The translations under genes and the position numbers were made by a program. Shown piece after piece: positions 45,484-54,126 of a stretch of 64,000 nt of DNA. How positions within the stretch are numbered: position 1 is the first letter of the stretch; the number at the start of each line of letters is the position of its first letter. Source of the stretch: Sphingomonas sanguinis NBRC 13937 (lineage in GTDB: Bacteria > Pseudomonadota > Alphaproteobacteria > Sphingomonadales > Sphingomonadaceae); assembly GCF_001591005.1 (NCBI RefSeq), contig NZ_BCTY01000001.1, positions 186,001 to 250,000 on the forward strand, written 5' to 3'. The notes beneath the pieces are model-generated. The model saw nothing but the letters and a program-made list of their open reading frames with translations, ran no database searches and was not told where the DNA came from.

Positions 45484-46961
45484 GCGCGCCCCGCCGGATC
45501 GTCATCGCTGGCGGCGGCACCGCCGGTTGGATGGCCGCCGCCGCCCTTGCCCGCACACTGGGTCGCGCGGTCAGCGTCACGCTGGTGGAATCGGACGCGA
45601 TCGGCACGATCGGCGTCGGCGAGTCGACCATTCCGCCGATCATCACCTTCAACCGGCTGCTCGGTATCAACGAGGCCGAGTTCATGGCCGCGACCCAGGC
45701 GACCTTCAAGCTGGGCATCCAGTTCGACGGGTGGAAGGGACCGGACGACCGCTATTTCCACTCCTTCGGGCTGACCGGCAAGGATCACTGGGCGGCGGGG
45801 TTCCAGCATTTCTGGCTGGACGGCGTCCGCCGGGGTCATGACGAGCCCTATGACGAATATTGCCTGGAGCTGGTCGCCGCGCGTGAGGGCAAGTTCGCGC
45901 ATCTGCCCGACGAGCGAATGAACTATGCCTATCAGCTGGACTCGACGCTCTACGGCCGGTTTTTGCGACGCATGGCCGAGGGGGACGGCGCTACGCGGAT
46001 CGAGGGGCGGATTGCCGAGGTCGACCTGAACCCCGACACCGGCGATATCGCCGCTTTGGTGCTGGACGACGGACGACGGGTCGAGGGTGACCTGTTCCTC
46101 GACTGCACCGGCTTTCGCGCGCTCCTGATCGAACGCGCGCTGCATGTCGGGTTCGACGATTGGAGCCATTACCTGCCCTGCGACGCCGCCGTCGCGGTAC
46201 AGACCGAAAGCGTGCGGCCGCCCGTCCCCTATACCCGCGCCATCGCGCATGAGGCCGGGTGGCAATGGCGTATCCCGCTGCAACATCGGCCAGGCAACGG
46301 CATCGTCTATTGCAGCCGCTATATGGATCACGACGCGGCGCGAACGAAGCTGCTGGACACCGTCGAGGGCAAGGTCCTGACCGAGCCTAACATGCTGCGC
46401 TTCCAGACGGGCGCCCGCCGCAAGCAGTGGCATCGCAACTGCATCGCGGTCGGCCTGTCCGGTGGCTTCCTGGAGCCGCTGGAGTCGACGAGCATCCACC
46501 TGATCCAGCGTGCGATCCTGCGGCTGATCCGCCTGCTTCCCGGCGGTCCGATCAGCGCGCATGACGTGGCCGAATTCAATGACCAGCAGATGACCGACAT
46601 GCTGCAGATCCGCGACTTCCTGATCCTGCACTATAAGGTCCATGAACGGCGCGACAGCGCCTTCTGGCGGCAATGCGCGGACATGGACGTGCCCGACAGC
46701 CTGGCGCACAAGATCGCCCTTTTCCGCGAGACGGGCCGCGTCTTCCGCCGCAACGACGAACTGTTCGCCGAGAATAGCTGGGTGCAGGTCATGATGGGCC
46801 AGGGCATTACCCCAGAGAGCCATCACCCGATCACCGCGCGCCTCAGCGACGAGGAGTTGGAGCGGCTGCTGTCCACGCTGCGCCAGAATGTCGCGACGAC
46901 GGTGCGCAGCCTGCCGCCGCACGCCGATTATGTCGCGCACCACTGCGGCACGGTGGCCTGA
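45480..46961 (+). CDS. tryptophan-halogenase-family flavoprotein, canonical motifs
   Basis: A 493-residue flavin-dependent halogenase. All family motifs are intact: GGGTAGW (11-17), Lys77 in FKLG, WQWRIP (261-266) and EPLEST with Glu335. It therefore can be expected to form hypohalite from FADH2, oxygen and halide and pass it to an electron-rich substrate. Related TonB-cluster halogenases (for example BrvH of Brevundimonas) halogenate free indole in vitro, but their natural substrate is unknown. No flavin reductase is encoded in the operon. It starts within the cupin stop (ATGA). Confidence 0.92.
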   Translation: MSAPRRIVIAGGGTAGWMAAAALARTLGRAVSVTLVESDAIGTIGVGESTIPPIITFNRLLGINEAEFMAATQATFKLGIQFDGWKGPDDRYFHSFGLTGKDHWAAGFQHFWLDGVRRGHDEPYDEYCLELVAAREGKFAHLPDERMNYAYQLDSTLYGRFLRRMAEGDGATRIEGRIAEVDLNPDTGDIAALVLDDGRRVEGDLFLDCTGFRALLIERALHVGFDDWSHYLPCDAAVAVQTESVRPPVPYTRAIAHEAGWQWRIPLQHRPGNGIVYCSRYMDHDAARTKLLDTVEGKVLTEPNMLRFQTGARRKQWHRNCIAVGLSGGFLEPLESTSIHLIQRAILRLIRLLPGGPISAHDVAEFNDQQMTDMLQIRDFLILHYKVHERRDSAFWRQCADMDVPDSLAHKIALFRETGRVFRRNDELFAENSWVQVMMGQGITPESHHPITARLSDEELERLLSTLRQNVATTVRSLPPHADYVAHHCGTVA

Positions 46962-46969
46962 CCCCGACC

Positions 46970-48022
46970 ATGCCGCCCCGTCGTCGCCAGTCCGTCACCA
47001 TCCGCCATGTCGCCGCCGATGCGGGCGTGTCGCTCCAGACCGTCAGCCGGGTCATCAATAAGGAGCCCAATGTCCGCCCCGAGATGATGGAGCGGGTGCA
47101 GGCATCGATCGCCAAGCTCGGTTATGTCCCCTCGATCGCGGCGCAGCGCATGGGCGGATCGCGCTCCTATCTGATCGTCGCGCTCAACGACCGGGAGCGG
47201 ACCATTGCCGACTGGCGCAATCGCCAGGGCACCGACTGGGTCGACCAGATGATGCTGGGGGGTATGCTGACTTGCGCCGAGCACGGCTATCGCCTGATCG
47301 TCGAGTTGGTCGACACCCATAGCGACCATATCGAGCGCGAACTGCTCGGCGCGATTGCCTCGCTTCAGCCCGATGGCGTGATCCTGACGCCGCCGCATTC
47401 GGAAAATCCGCTGATCACACAACTGCTGGAGGCCCATGGGATCAGCTTTGCCCGGATCGGGTCGCTCAAGCCGGGCGGCGGCTTTGCGCTGTCGATCGAC
47501 GATGAGGGCGCGGCGCGGATGGCGACGGACCATCTGATCGCGCTCGGCCATCGGCGGATCGGCTTCATCGCCGGGCCGGACGACTATGAACTGAGCGGCT
47601 GGCGGGTCGAGGGGTGGCGCAAGTCGATGACGGCGGCGGGCCTGTCCTGTGAGGGGCAATTGGCAAAGGGCGATTTCAGCTTCGCCTCGGGCCGGATCGC
47701 GGCTGGCACACTGCTCGACAGTGCGACCGCCCCGACTGCCATCATCGCCAGCAACGACCAAATGGCTTTGGCGACGCTGGAGCTGGCGCGCGAACGGGGG
47801 CTGGCGATCCCGGACGACCTGTCGCTGGTCAGTTTCGACGACACACCGATCGTGCGCTTCGTCCACCCGCCGTTGACGGCCGTTGTTCAACCTATCGCCG
47901 ATGTCACCGCCCGTGCGGTCGAACTCATCATCGCCGAGCAAGCCGGGCGCCCTACTCCCACCGGTCCCGTCATCACCCCGGCCGAACTCGCCATCCGCGC
48001 CTCGACCGCGCCATTGCGATAA
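46970..48022 (+). CDS. LacI-family transcriptional regulator
   Basis: A 350-residue repressor. The helix-turn-helix is TIRHVAADAGVSLQTVSRVIN (9-29) with the hinge helix PSIAAQRMGG; the periplasmic-binding-protein-like ligand domain spans about 65-335. It is 8 bp after the second halogenase, the end of the plus arm. The AACGTT-centred operators at 38955 and 39021 are the best candidates for its targets, which would put the GH3-MFS-deacetylase arm and the receptor-halogenase arm under one sugar-responsive switch. Confidence 0.93.
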   Translation: MPPRRRQSVTIRHVAADAGVSLQTVSRVINKEPNVRPEMMERVQASIAKLGYVPSIAAQRMGGSRSYLIVALNDRERTIADWRNRQGTDWVDQMMLGGMLTCAEHGYRLIVELVDTHSDHIERELLGAIASLQPDGVILTPPHSENPLITQLLEAHGISFARIGSLKPGGGFALSIDDEGAARMATDHLIALGHRRIGFIAGPDDYELSGWRVEGWRKSMTAAGLSCEGQLAKGDFSFASGRIAAGTLLDSATAPTAIIASNDQMALATLELARERGLAIPDDLSLVSFDDTPIVRFVHPPLTAVVQPIADVTARAVELIIAEQAGRPTPTGPVITPAELAIRASTAPLR

Positions 48023-48344
48023 GGAAGGCTGCCGGGTCTGCATAGGCCAGGAAATCACCTCGCCCTTAGCGAAGCCACTCGATAAGAGACGAACAGATGC
48101 GGGCTGGGACGCTCTGCCGAGGATTCAGCGTTCGCCCTCCTTACCGCCCTGGCAGACGTCTTCGACATGCTCTCCTCTCGCACCAATAGGAATGGCTCTA
48201 TCGGGACGAGTGCGACCCAAGCTTCTCAATTTAAAGAAATATCCCAGATCAACTCATTGGCAGTTGACTTCTGATAAATTCCGTTTTGCAGTCAAAGTTA
48301 AATTTTAAGCATTGGGAAATATACGGCTCCTTCAGGAGGACCGT
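48023..48344. other. intergenic region before chemoreceptor
   Basis: A 322-bp region. The distal half (about 48220-48320) is AT-rich and probably carries the chemoreceptor promoter. Frames through it have no recognisable domain, and I see no strong hairpin or operator. Confidence 0.45.
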
Positions 48345-50186
48345 ATGACCATCCGTAGCAAACTCTTCGCCTGCCTGGCGGCGCTGGCGTTGTCGATTGT
48401 GCTGCTCGCGACCTTATCGTTCTGGAGCATGAGCACCAACAAGACGGCACTCGACTCGATCCTTCAGGATCGCCTCGTACCCATGCGCGACCTCAAGACG
48501 GTCGCCGACAAATACGCCGTCGACATCGTCGATGCCTCACACAAGGCGCGCAACGGCAATTTCACTTTTGCCCAGTCGGCCGCCAAGGTGCGAGATGGCT
48601 CGGAAAACTTGCATAAGCATTGGAAGGCGTATCGCGCCACCCAGATCAACGGGGAGGAAGCTGCCCTTGCGACGGAGGCCGAGACCCGGATGCGGGTCGC
48701 CGACGAGCATGTCGCCGAACTCCTCACGATCCTCAACAACGGAGACCGCGCCGCCCTTGACGGTTTCGTCCTGAACAAGCTCTATCAGAGCATCGATCCT
48801 GTATCCGACTCCATTGGCAAGCTGGTCAACCTCCAGCTCAAGATCGCGGAAAACACCGGCAACGCCGCCACCGCCACCGCGCGGACGAACCGCACCATTA
48901 TGATCGCACTCGTACTGGGCGGAATTGCGGTGCTGGCCATGTCGCTGATCATCATCTCGTCGAAAGTGGTCGTTCCGATCCGGCGACTGGCCGAAACGAT
49001 CCGGGGACTGGCGTCGCAGAACGGGACGGCGGATGTGCCGCACCTCGACCAAAAGGACGAGATCGGCGACATCGCGCGATCCGTCGACGTGTTCCGCCAG
49101 TCGGTCGTCCGGGCCGAGCAGGAAAAGGCCGTCGCTGCCGCACAGGCGACCGAGGCCCTGGCCACCGGCCTCGCCGCGCTGGCCGACGGCGATCTGACCT
49201 TCCAGTTGAAGCAGGATTTCCCGCCCGCCTACGCCAAGCTCCAGTCGGACTTCAACGAAGCGGCAGCCTCTTTGCGCAATGCCCTCTGGCAGGTCACCGA
49301 ATCCGCGAGCGGGATCAACAGCGGTGCCAACGACATCCGCCAGGCCTCGGACGATCTCTCGAAGCGTACCGAGCAACAGGCAGCGTCGCTGGAGGAGACG
49401 GCAGCGGCCATGGACGAGATCACCACGACGGTCCGTTCGACCGCGGAGCGCGCCAACCGTGCCGACTCCGCCGTTCGCGACGCCCGTGACGAAGCGGAAC
49501 GGTCGGGCGCGGTCGTGCGCCGCGCGGTGGACGCCATGGGCGGTATCGAGCGTACGTCGAACGAAATTTCCGAGATTATTTCGGTCATCGACGGCATCGC
49601 GTTCCAGACCAACCTGCTGGCGCTTAACGCCGGCGTGGAAGCAGCGCGCGCAGGCGACGCTGGCAAGGGTTTCGCAGTGGTTGCCTCCGAAGTGCGCGCC
49701 CTGGCGCAGCGTTCCGCTGAGGCCGCCAAGGACGTGAAGGCTCGGATCACCGCATCGTCCGTACAGGTGACGGCGGGGGTGCAGCTCGTCGGCGAGACGG
49801 GCGAGGCGCTTGAGCGTATCATCGGCAAGATCGGCGAGATCAACGGCCTGGTTTCGGCAATTGCGGCATCGGCCGAGCAGCAGGCCACCGGCCTCCAGCA
49901 GGTCAACACCGCCGTTTCCGAGATGGACGGTGTGACGCAGAAGAATGCGGCGATGGTGGAGGAGGCAACCGCCGCGGCGCGCAGCCTTGCCTCCGAGGTC
50001 GACGGGATGAGCCTCCAGATCGCCCGGTTCCGGGTGGGCAACGCGCCCGTCGCATCCGCCTCACCGGTCCATGACCTGCAACATCGCGCGGCGACCGCCG
50101 CACGCCGTATCGCCAAGCCCACGCCGCCGCGAACGGCAGGCAACACCGCGCTTGCGGTGTCCGAGGACGAGTGGTCCGAATTCTAA
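48345..50186 (+). CDS. methyl-accepting chemotaxis protein
   Basis: A 613-residue transducer. Membrane segments at about 8-28 and 184-204 flank a four-helix-bundle periplasmic sensor of about 155 residues. HAMP follows (KVVVPIRRLAETIRGL...), then a methylation helix and the signalling tip (IISVIDGIAFQTNLLALNAGVEAARAGDAGKGFAVVA). The C-terminus ends EWSEF, which fits the xWxxF pentapeptide that tethers CheR/CheB. The ATG at 48345 follows AGGAGGA; the frame is open 11 codons upstream. No che genes are nearby, so it is an orphan receptor feeding a remote array. Confidence 0.94.
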   Translation: MTIRSKLFACLAALALSIVLLATLSFWSMSTNKTALDSILQDRLVPMRDLKTVADKYAVDIVDASHKARNGNFTFAQSAAKVRDGSENLHKHWKAYRATQINGEEAALATEAETRMRVADEHVAELLTILNNGDRAALDGFVLNKLYQSIDPVSDSIGKLVNLQLKIAENTGNAATATARTNRTIMIALVLGGIAVLAMSLIIISSKVVVPIRRLAETIRGLASQNGTADVPHLDQKDEIGDIARSVDVFRQSVVRAEQEKAVAAAQATEALATGLAALADGDLTFQLKQDFPPAYAKLQSDFNEAAASLRNALWQVTESASGINSGANDIRQASDDLSKRTEQQAASLEETAAAMDEITTTVRSTAERANRADSAVRDARDEAERSGAVVRRAVDAMGGIERTSNEISEIISVIDGIAFQTNLLALNAGVEAARAGDAGKGFAVVASEVRALAQRSAEAAKDVKARITASSVQVTAGVQLVGETGEALERIIGKIGEINGLVSAIAASAEQQATGLQQVNTAVSEMDGVTQKNAAMVEEATAAARSLASEVDGMSLQIARFRVGNAPVASASPVHDLQHRAATAARRIAKPTPPRTAGNTALAVSEDEWSEF

Positions 50187-50202
50187 GCGGGTGATACGGT
50201 CT

Positions 50203-50242
50203 CGGGCGTGGACGTCATGGTCATCCATGAGGTCCACGCCCG
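50203..50242. terminator. bidirectional hairpin between chemoreceptor and TonB receptor
   Basis: CGGGCGTGGAC (50203-50213) pairs perfectly with GTCCACGCCCG (50232-50242), an 11-bp stem between two convergent genes. The T-run is absent on both sides, so it may act through a different mechanism or be weak. Confidence 0.55.
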
Positions 50243-50286
50243 GTCGCGTTCGCCTACGCTTCCCGAGGTGCCGGCTGAGCCATGGA

Positions 50287-53127
50287 TCAGAAGCGCATCC
50301 GCACGCCGCCCGTAAAGCGACGGCCGGTGAAGCCGCTATAGGACAGAAGGCCAAAGGAATTGTCCTGATAGGACTTTTCGTTCAGCAGGTTCGTCACGTC
50401 CGCACTCAGATCGACATTCTCGGTCAGCTTGTAGCTGATCGACCCGTCCAGCTGCCCATAGGGTCGCACGAAATTGCCGTCGCCGAAGGTGCCGCCGCCA
50501 TTCGAGTAGCGACCGCGATACGAATAGGAGCCACGAACACCGACGCCATATTTCTCGAAATAGGCGCCGACATTATAATTGTGCCGGGCGACGCCATCCA
50601 GCGGAAAGGCCTGTCCGCCCTGCGTGCGGGGGATGGAGGGCGCATCGATATAGGTGTAGTTTCCGAACAGCCCGAACCCGTCCAGCGTCCCCGTGACATA
50701 GGACAGCGGCAATTGCGCCGCGACTTCCAGGCCCTTGACGTCGCCGCTGAGCAGGTTGAGCGGCTGGTTCCGCCGGAACTCCAGCGTCGCGCTGCCCCCC
50801 GAGCGGTACGTGACCGTATGGGTCTCCGTCGTCTGTCCGGAGACGATATAGTCGGTCAGGTGCTTGTAGAAGCCCGCCACCGACAGCAACCCGCCGCGCG
50901 CGAAATAATATTCCAGCGACAGATCGAGCTGATCGGATTTGTAGGGCCTCAGCGCCGGATTGCCCGAAGAGATCGAGCGGATATTCGCATCGACCGAGGT
51001 GCCTGCGTTCAGCTGGCCCAGCCCGGGTCGCCCGATCACGCGCGCGGCGGCTCCACGGATGACCAGTTCCGGCGTCAGATTGTACCGGATGTTCAGGCTG
51101 GGCAGAAACGAACTGTATTTCGCCTTCAGCGAGGTCTGGCCTGCGGCGGGCACGGTCACCGTCACCCGATCCGCCTCGACGATCAGCGCGTCCAGGTTCG
51201 GGACCAACCCCTCCGAAGACGTCCGCGTCTGTACCCAGCGCACGCCGAAGTTACCGGCCAGACGATCGTCCATGCCGGCAAAGTCGACTTGGCCGTACGC
51301 GGCCAGCGTCTTCTCCTCGACATTGAACCCTGCGCCCGGCTGCACCGGGATCACCTGATCGTCGTAAAAGGCGGATCGCGGGACCACCGATGCGAATTTG
51401 CCCACATCGAACACCAGAAGGCGCGCATTGCCCGGCAATCCCGAGAAATCGCCCGCCGACAGAAAGGCTGCGGCCGGAATGCCCCCGCCGCCCTCGACAC
51501 CGGGCGTGACGGTCAGCTTGCCATTCGATAGGGCCGCGATCTGCTGAGCGTTCAGGACCGAGAAGGCCGAGGTGTTCCTGAAGCGGCGGCCGCTGGCAAA
51601 CACGCCGCCCTTGACCGATCGGATGAAGGAATCATCGCCCAGCGCGTAGGTAGCGTCGAACCGCCCTTCGATATTGCGGTCGGGGCTGGTGAAGGCCCCC
51701 AGATCCTCGGCATTCAGGTAGAAATTGCTACCGTTCAACGGGTCATAGCCGCGCGAAAAGCCGACCAGGGGACCTCCGCCCAGGCCGTTCGGGAAGGTGA
51801 GCTGTGCCGAGGCGCGACCCTGCGCCTGAAGGCCGAAGGTGCGGGTGTCGTTGGTCGCCCGGAAATAGGAACCCTGCGCCTCCAGCGTCAGGTTGCCGCT
51901 CTTCCATTTCGCGCCCTGCGCCACCGAGAAGACGTTGATCTTCGAGTTATATTCACGGGCGGTCGCCTGGATGCTGACGCCATCGGCATCCAGTGCGGTC
52001 AAGAAGCCCTGCGAGCCGCCGAGCAGCTGGCCGACGAAGCTCGTGTCGATCGTGCTCGATCGGACGCCGTAGTTGGTTCCGCCCGGAATCTGCGGTGCGA
52101 TATCGGTGAAGCGGACCTGCGCGCGGCTGACATATTGGGTGCTCTTCAAGCTGCTGTAAAAGGCATCGCCATAGAGTTCGAGCTCTTCGGTCGGCTTCCA
52201 CTGATAACCCAGGATCGCGGTCAGTCGGTCGCGACGCCCTTGCGTATTCCAATTATCGAAGCCGTGCTGGAAACTATAGGTATCGTTAAAGTCGCCATCG
52301 ACATTGTAATCGATCGGCGGCGACTTGCCGCCCTGTACCGCGCGTCCGCTGCTGTCGAACAGCGGTGACTCGCGACTGGTTTCGGCGCCATAGGTGTTGA
52401 GGAACTTCTCGCGGTAGTCGCGGCGCTCAAAGGCGATGCCCGCGTTGACCCCGAAGGTGCCGCTGGCGTTCACCCAATTGCCGAGCGCGGCCACACGCGG
52501 CGTCAGCTTCCCGCGATTTTCCTCGTAAACACCTTCGATGGAGGCGCTGAGCGTGGTCTTGCCGATGTCGAGCGGCCTTGCGGTCTTGACATTGACCGTG
52601 CCCGACAGGCCGCCTTCGATCATATCGGCGGTCGGGGACTTGAGCACCTCGACCGAGCTGGTGAACAAGGACGAAAAGGCGGTGAAGTCGAACGACCGCG
52701 TGCCGCCGCTTCCCAGCGTCCGGCCATTATACTGGACGCGGGTAAATTCCTGCGGAAGGCCACGGATGGACGCGCCAGAACCTTCACCTGCCGACCGGGT
52801 GATCTGAACGCCGGTGATACGCTGAAGCGATTCCGCGAGGTTCAGGTCGGGGAATTTCCCGATATCCTCCGCAGAGATGACGTCGCTGACCACATTGGCG
52901 TTGCGCTTGATCTGGTTCGCGATGTCCAGCGATCGACGAAAGCCGGTGACGACGATTTCCGCGCCCTGTTCCGAGCCGACGTCGGCGCTCCCGACGCCAG
53001 GCGTCGCCTGTGCGGGGGCGGCCGTTGCCGTGGTGGCGTCGATCGGGCCGTTCGTCTGGGCATGCGCGGTCGATCCGACCGCCAGGCACGCCCCCGCTCC
53101 GATAAGAAGGCTGAATTTATAGCGCAT
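50287..53127 (-). CDS. TonB-dependent receptor (carbohydrate-type, TIGR01782-like)
   Basis: A 946-residue outer-membrane receptor. The signal peptide ends at STAHAQ (about residue 24). EIVVTGFRRSLDIA is the TonB-box region; GKFPDLNLAESLQRITGVQI, FTSSVEVLKSPTADMIEGGLSGTVNVKTARP mark the plug of the same receptor group as the gene at 39076. The barrel ends GVRMRF. The start follows AAAAGGAGAGAG. No enzyme genes accompany it, so it is an orphan. Two inverted repeats upstream (53165-53186 and 53268-53281) suggest tight control. Confidence 0.93.
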   Translation of the reverse strand: MRYKFSLLIGAGACLAVGSTAHAQTNGPIDATTATAAPAQATPGVGSADVGSEQGAEIVVTGFRRSLDIANQIKRNANVVSDVISAEDIGKFPDLNLAESLQRITGVQITRSAGEGSGASIRGLPQEFTRVQYNGRTLGSGGTRSFDFTAFSSLFTSSVEVLKSPTADMIEGGLSGTVNVKTARPLDIGKTTLSASIEGVYEENRGKLTPRVAALGNWVNASGTFGVNAGIAFERRDYREKFLNTYGAETSRESPLFDSSGRAVQGGKSPPIDYNVDGDFNDTYSFQHGFDNWNTQGRRDRLTAILGYQWKPTEELELYGDAFYSSLKSTQYVSRAQVRFTDIAPQIPGGTNYGVRSSTIDTSFVGQLLGGSQGFLTALDADGVSIQATAREYNSKINVFSVAQGAKWKSGNLTLEAQGSYFRATNDTRTFGLQAQGRASAQLTFPNGLGGGPLVGFSRGYDPLNGSNFYLNAEDLGAFTSPDRNIEGRFDATYALGDDSFIRSVKGGVFASGRRFRNTSAFSVLNAQQIAALSNGKLTVTPGVEGGGGIPAAAFLSAGDFSGLPGNARLLVFDVGKFASVVPRSAFYDDQVIPVQPGAGFNVEEKTLAAYGQVDFAGMDDRLAGNFGVRWVQTRTSSEGLVPNLDALIVEADRVTVTVPAAGQTSLKAKYSSFLPSLNIRYNLTPELVIRGAAARVIGRPGLGQLNAGTSVDANIRSISSGNPALRPYKSDQLDLSLEYYFARGGLLSVAGFYKHLTDYIVSGQTTETHTVTYRSGGSATLEFRRNQPLNLLSGDVKGLEVAAQLPLSYVTGTLDGFGLFGNYTYIDAPSIPRTQGGQAFPLDGVARHNYNVGAYFEKYGVGVRGSYSYRGRYSNGGGTFGDGNFVRPYGQLDGSISYKLTENVDLSADVTNLLNEKSYQDNSFGLLSYSGFTGRRFTGGVRMRF

Positions 53128-53164
53128 GCTCTCTCCTTTTTATAAGTGAGAGTGCACCCGCCCA

Positions 53165-53186
53165 TTTGTCACCAATTCGTGACAAA
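53165..53186 (-). promoter_or_regulatory. inverted repeat in receptor leader
   Basis: TTTGTCAC (53165-53172) and GTGACAAA (53179-53186) are perfect inverted arms around a 6-base spacer, 38 bp before the receptor start. It could be an operator or an RNA hairpin in the leader; the arms have the reverse order of a CRP site, so CRP is not implied. Confidence 0.5.
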
Positions 53187-53267
53187 AGCTTGTGCGAGAC
53201 CGGGCTGGCCCTCCCCCCTCACCGCCACGCTTCCCTGTCCGAGAAATCTTTAATGGCGCATATGAAA

Positions 53268-53281
53268 GTGTAACGTTACAC
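53268..53281 (-). promoter_or_regulatory. perfect LacI-like palindrome before TonB receptor
   Basis: GTGTAACGTTACAC is a perfect 14-bp palindrome with a central CG, 141 bp before the receptor start. This is the form of LacI/GalR operators, including those of carbohydrate TonB receptors in xanthomonads and caulobacters. It shares the AACGTT core with the operators at 38955 and 39021 but has different flanks. Confidence 0.68.
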
Positions 53282-53709
53282 ATGAGAATGCAAGTGGATT
53301 TTTGAGGGCCTATTCATCGGCTTGCATCACGGCGGAATTTCTTCGCCATGGGTTGGCTGACGCCGAGGCAGCTTGCGCGGCGCCGGTCGGCGCGGTCCCG
53401 TCACGCTTGGGGGTGCATCCAGGATTGTCAGATCCGAAATCACCCGCCGCAACCGAGCGTGTCTTTTCCCAGACCCTTCGCCCCACCCCTCTCATCAGCC
53501 AAATTTCAGCGGGTGGTCACATGGGCAGGACTTGCCCAGCCCCCGACTTGCCGAGCCGCGACGTCGATTGGATCGGAGAAGTCGCCGAAGGGCGAAGCCC
53601 CCTTGGCGTCACCAAGGAGAAGGCAAAGCCAGCACCCTGATATGCGTTCTTTTGACGAGACGGACTATGCAATAAGCAGGGCCAAAAATACGCGGGAGGA
53701 ACATCGGCG
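53282..53709. other. intergenic region, no supportable gene
   Basis: About 430 bp between the receptor control region and a small membrane-protein gene. Open frames at 53302-53640 and 53348-53713 overlap each other in different phases, lack ribosome sites and match no family I know. The promoter of the downstream three-gene unit is presumably near its right end. Confidence 0.45.
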
Positions 53710-54126
53710 ATGAAGACAGTGCGTGCGATCGGTGCGGCCTATTGCGTCGGCTTTATGCTGGTGGTGGCGATCGGACATATTCCGCCGTTTCTGGATGCGA
53801 ACGGCAATCTGTTCGGGCTGTTCAAACTCGACCTGTATGACGACAGCCTTCACTTTTTCTCGGGCGTCTGGGCGGGCGTTGCGGCCTGGTGGTCCTATGG
53901 CGCGGCGCGGCGCTATTTTCGGCTGTTCGGCCCGCTCTATTTCGCCGACGGCGTGATGGGGCTGTTTCTGGGCAGCGGCTATCTCGACGGTGGCATCTTT
54001 CTCTACGGGCCGATCCAACAGTCGGTCGCCGTCCACATCTTCGCCAATCTGCCTCATCTGGTGATCGGTGGCGTGGCGATCTGGGTCGGGTATCGGCTCG
54101 CCCGTCGTCCCGAACCGGCACGGTGA
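53710..54126 (+). CDS. small multi-pass membrane protein, unknown function
   Basis: A 138-residue protein with about four hydrophobic segments (near 5-22, 48-66, 76-94 and 108-130). It contains a histidine in GHIPPF and an acidic DLYDDSLHFFSG loop, then GYLDGGIFLYGP. I do not recognise the family. The start follows GGAGGAACA. Its stop overlaps the next start (GTGA), so it is translationally coupled to the exported protein downstream. Confidence 0.75.
   Translation: MKTVRAIGAAYCVGFMLVVAIGHIPPFLDANGNLFGLFKLDLYDDSLHFFSGVWAGVAAWWSYGAARRYFRLFGPLYFADGVMGLFLGSGYLDGGIFLYGPIQQSVAVHIFANLPHLVIGGVAIWVGYRLARRPEPAR

Noticed and set aside
53165..53186. CRP/FNR-type site at TTTGTCAC-N6-GTGACAAA
   Set aside because: The arms are in the reverse order of the CRP consensus (TGTGA-N6-TCACA), so it is listed only as an unassigned inverted repeat.
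53302..53713. Overlapping plus-strand frames upstream of the membrane-protein gene
   Set aside because: They occupy different phases of the same DNA, lack ribosome sites and match no known family.
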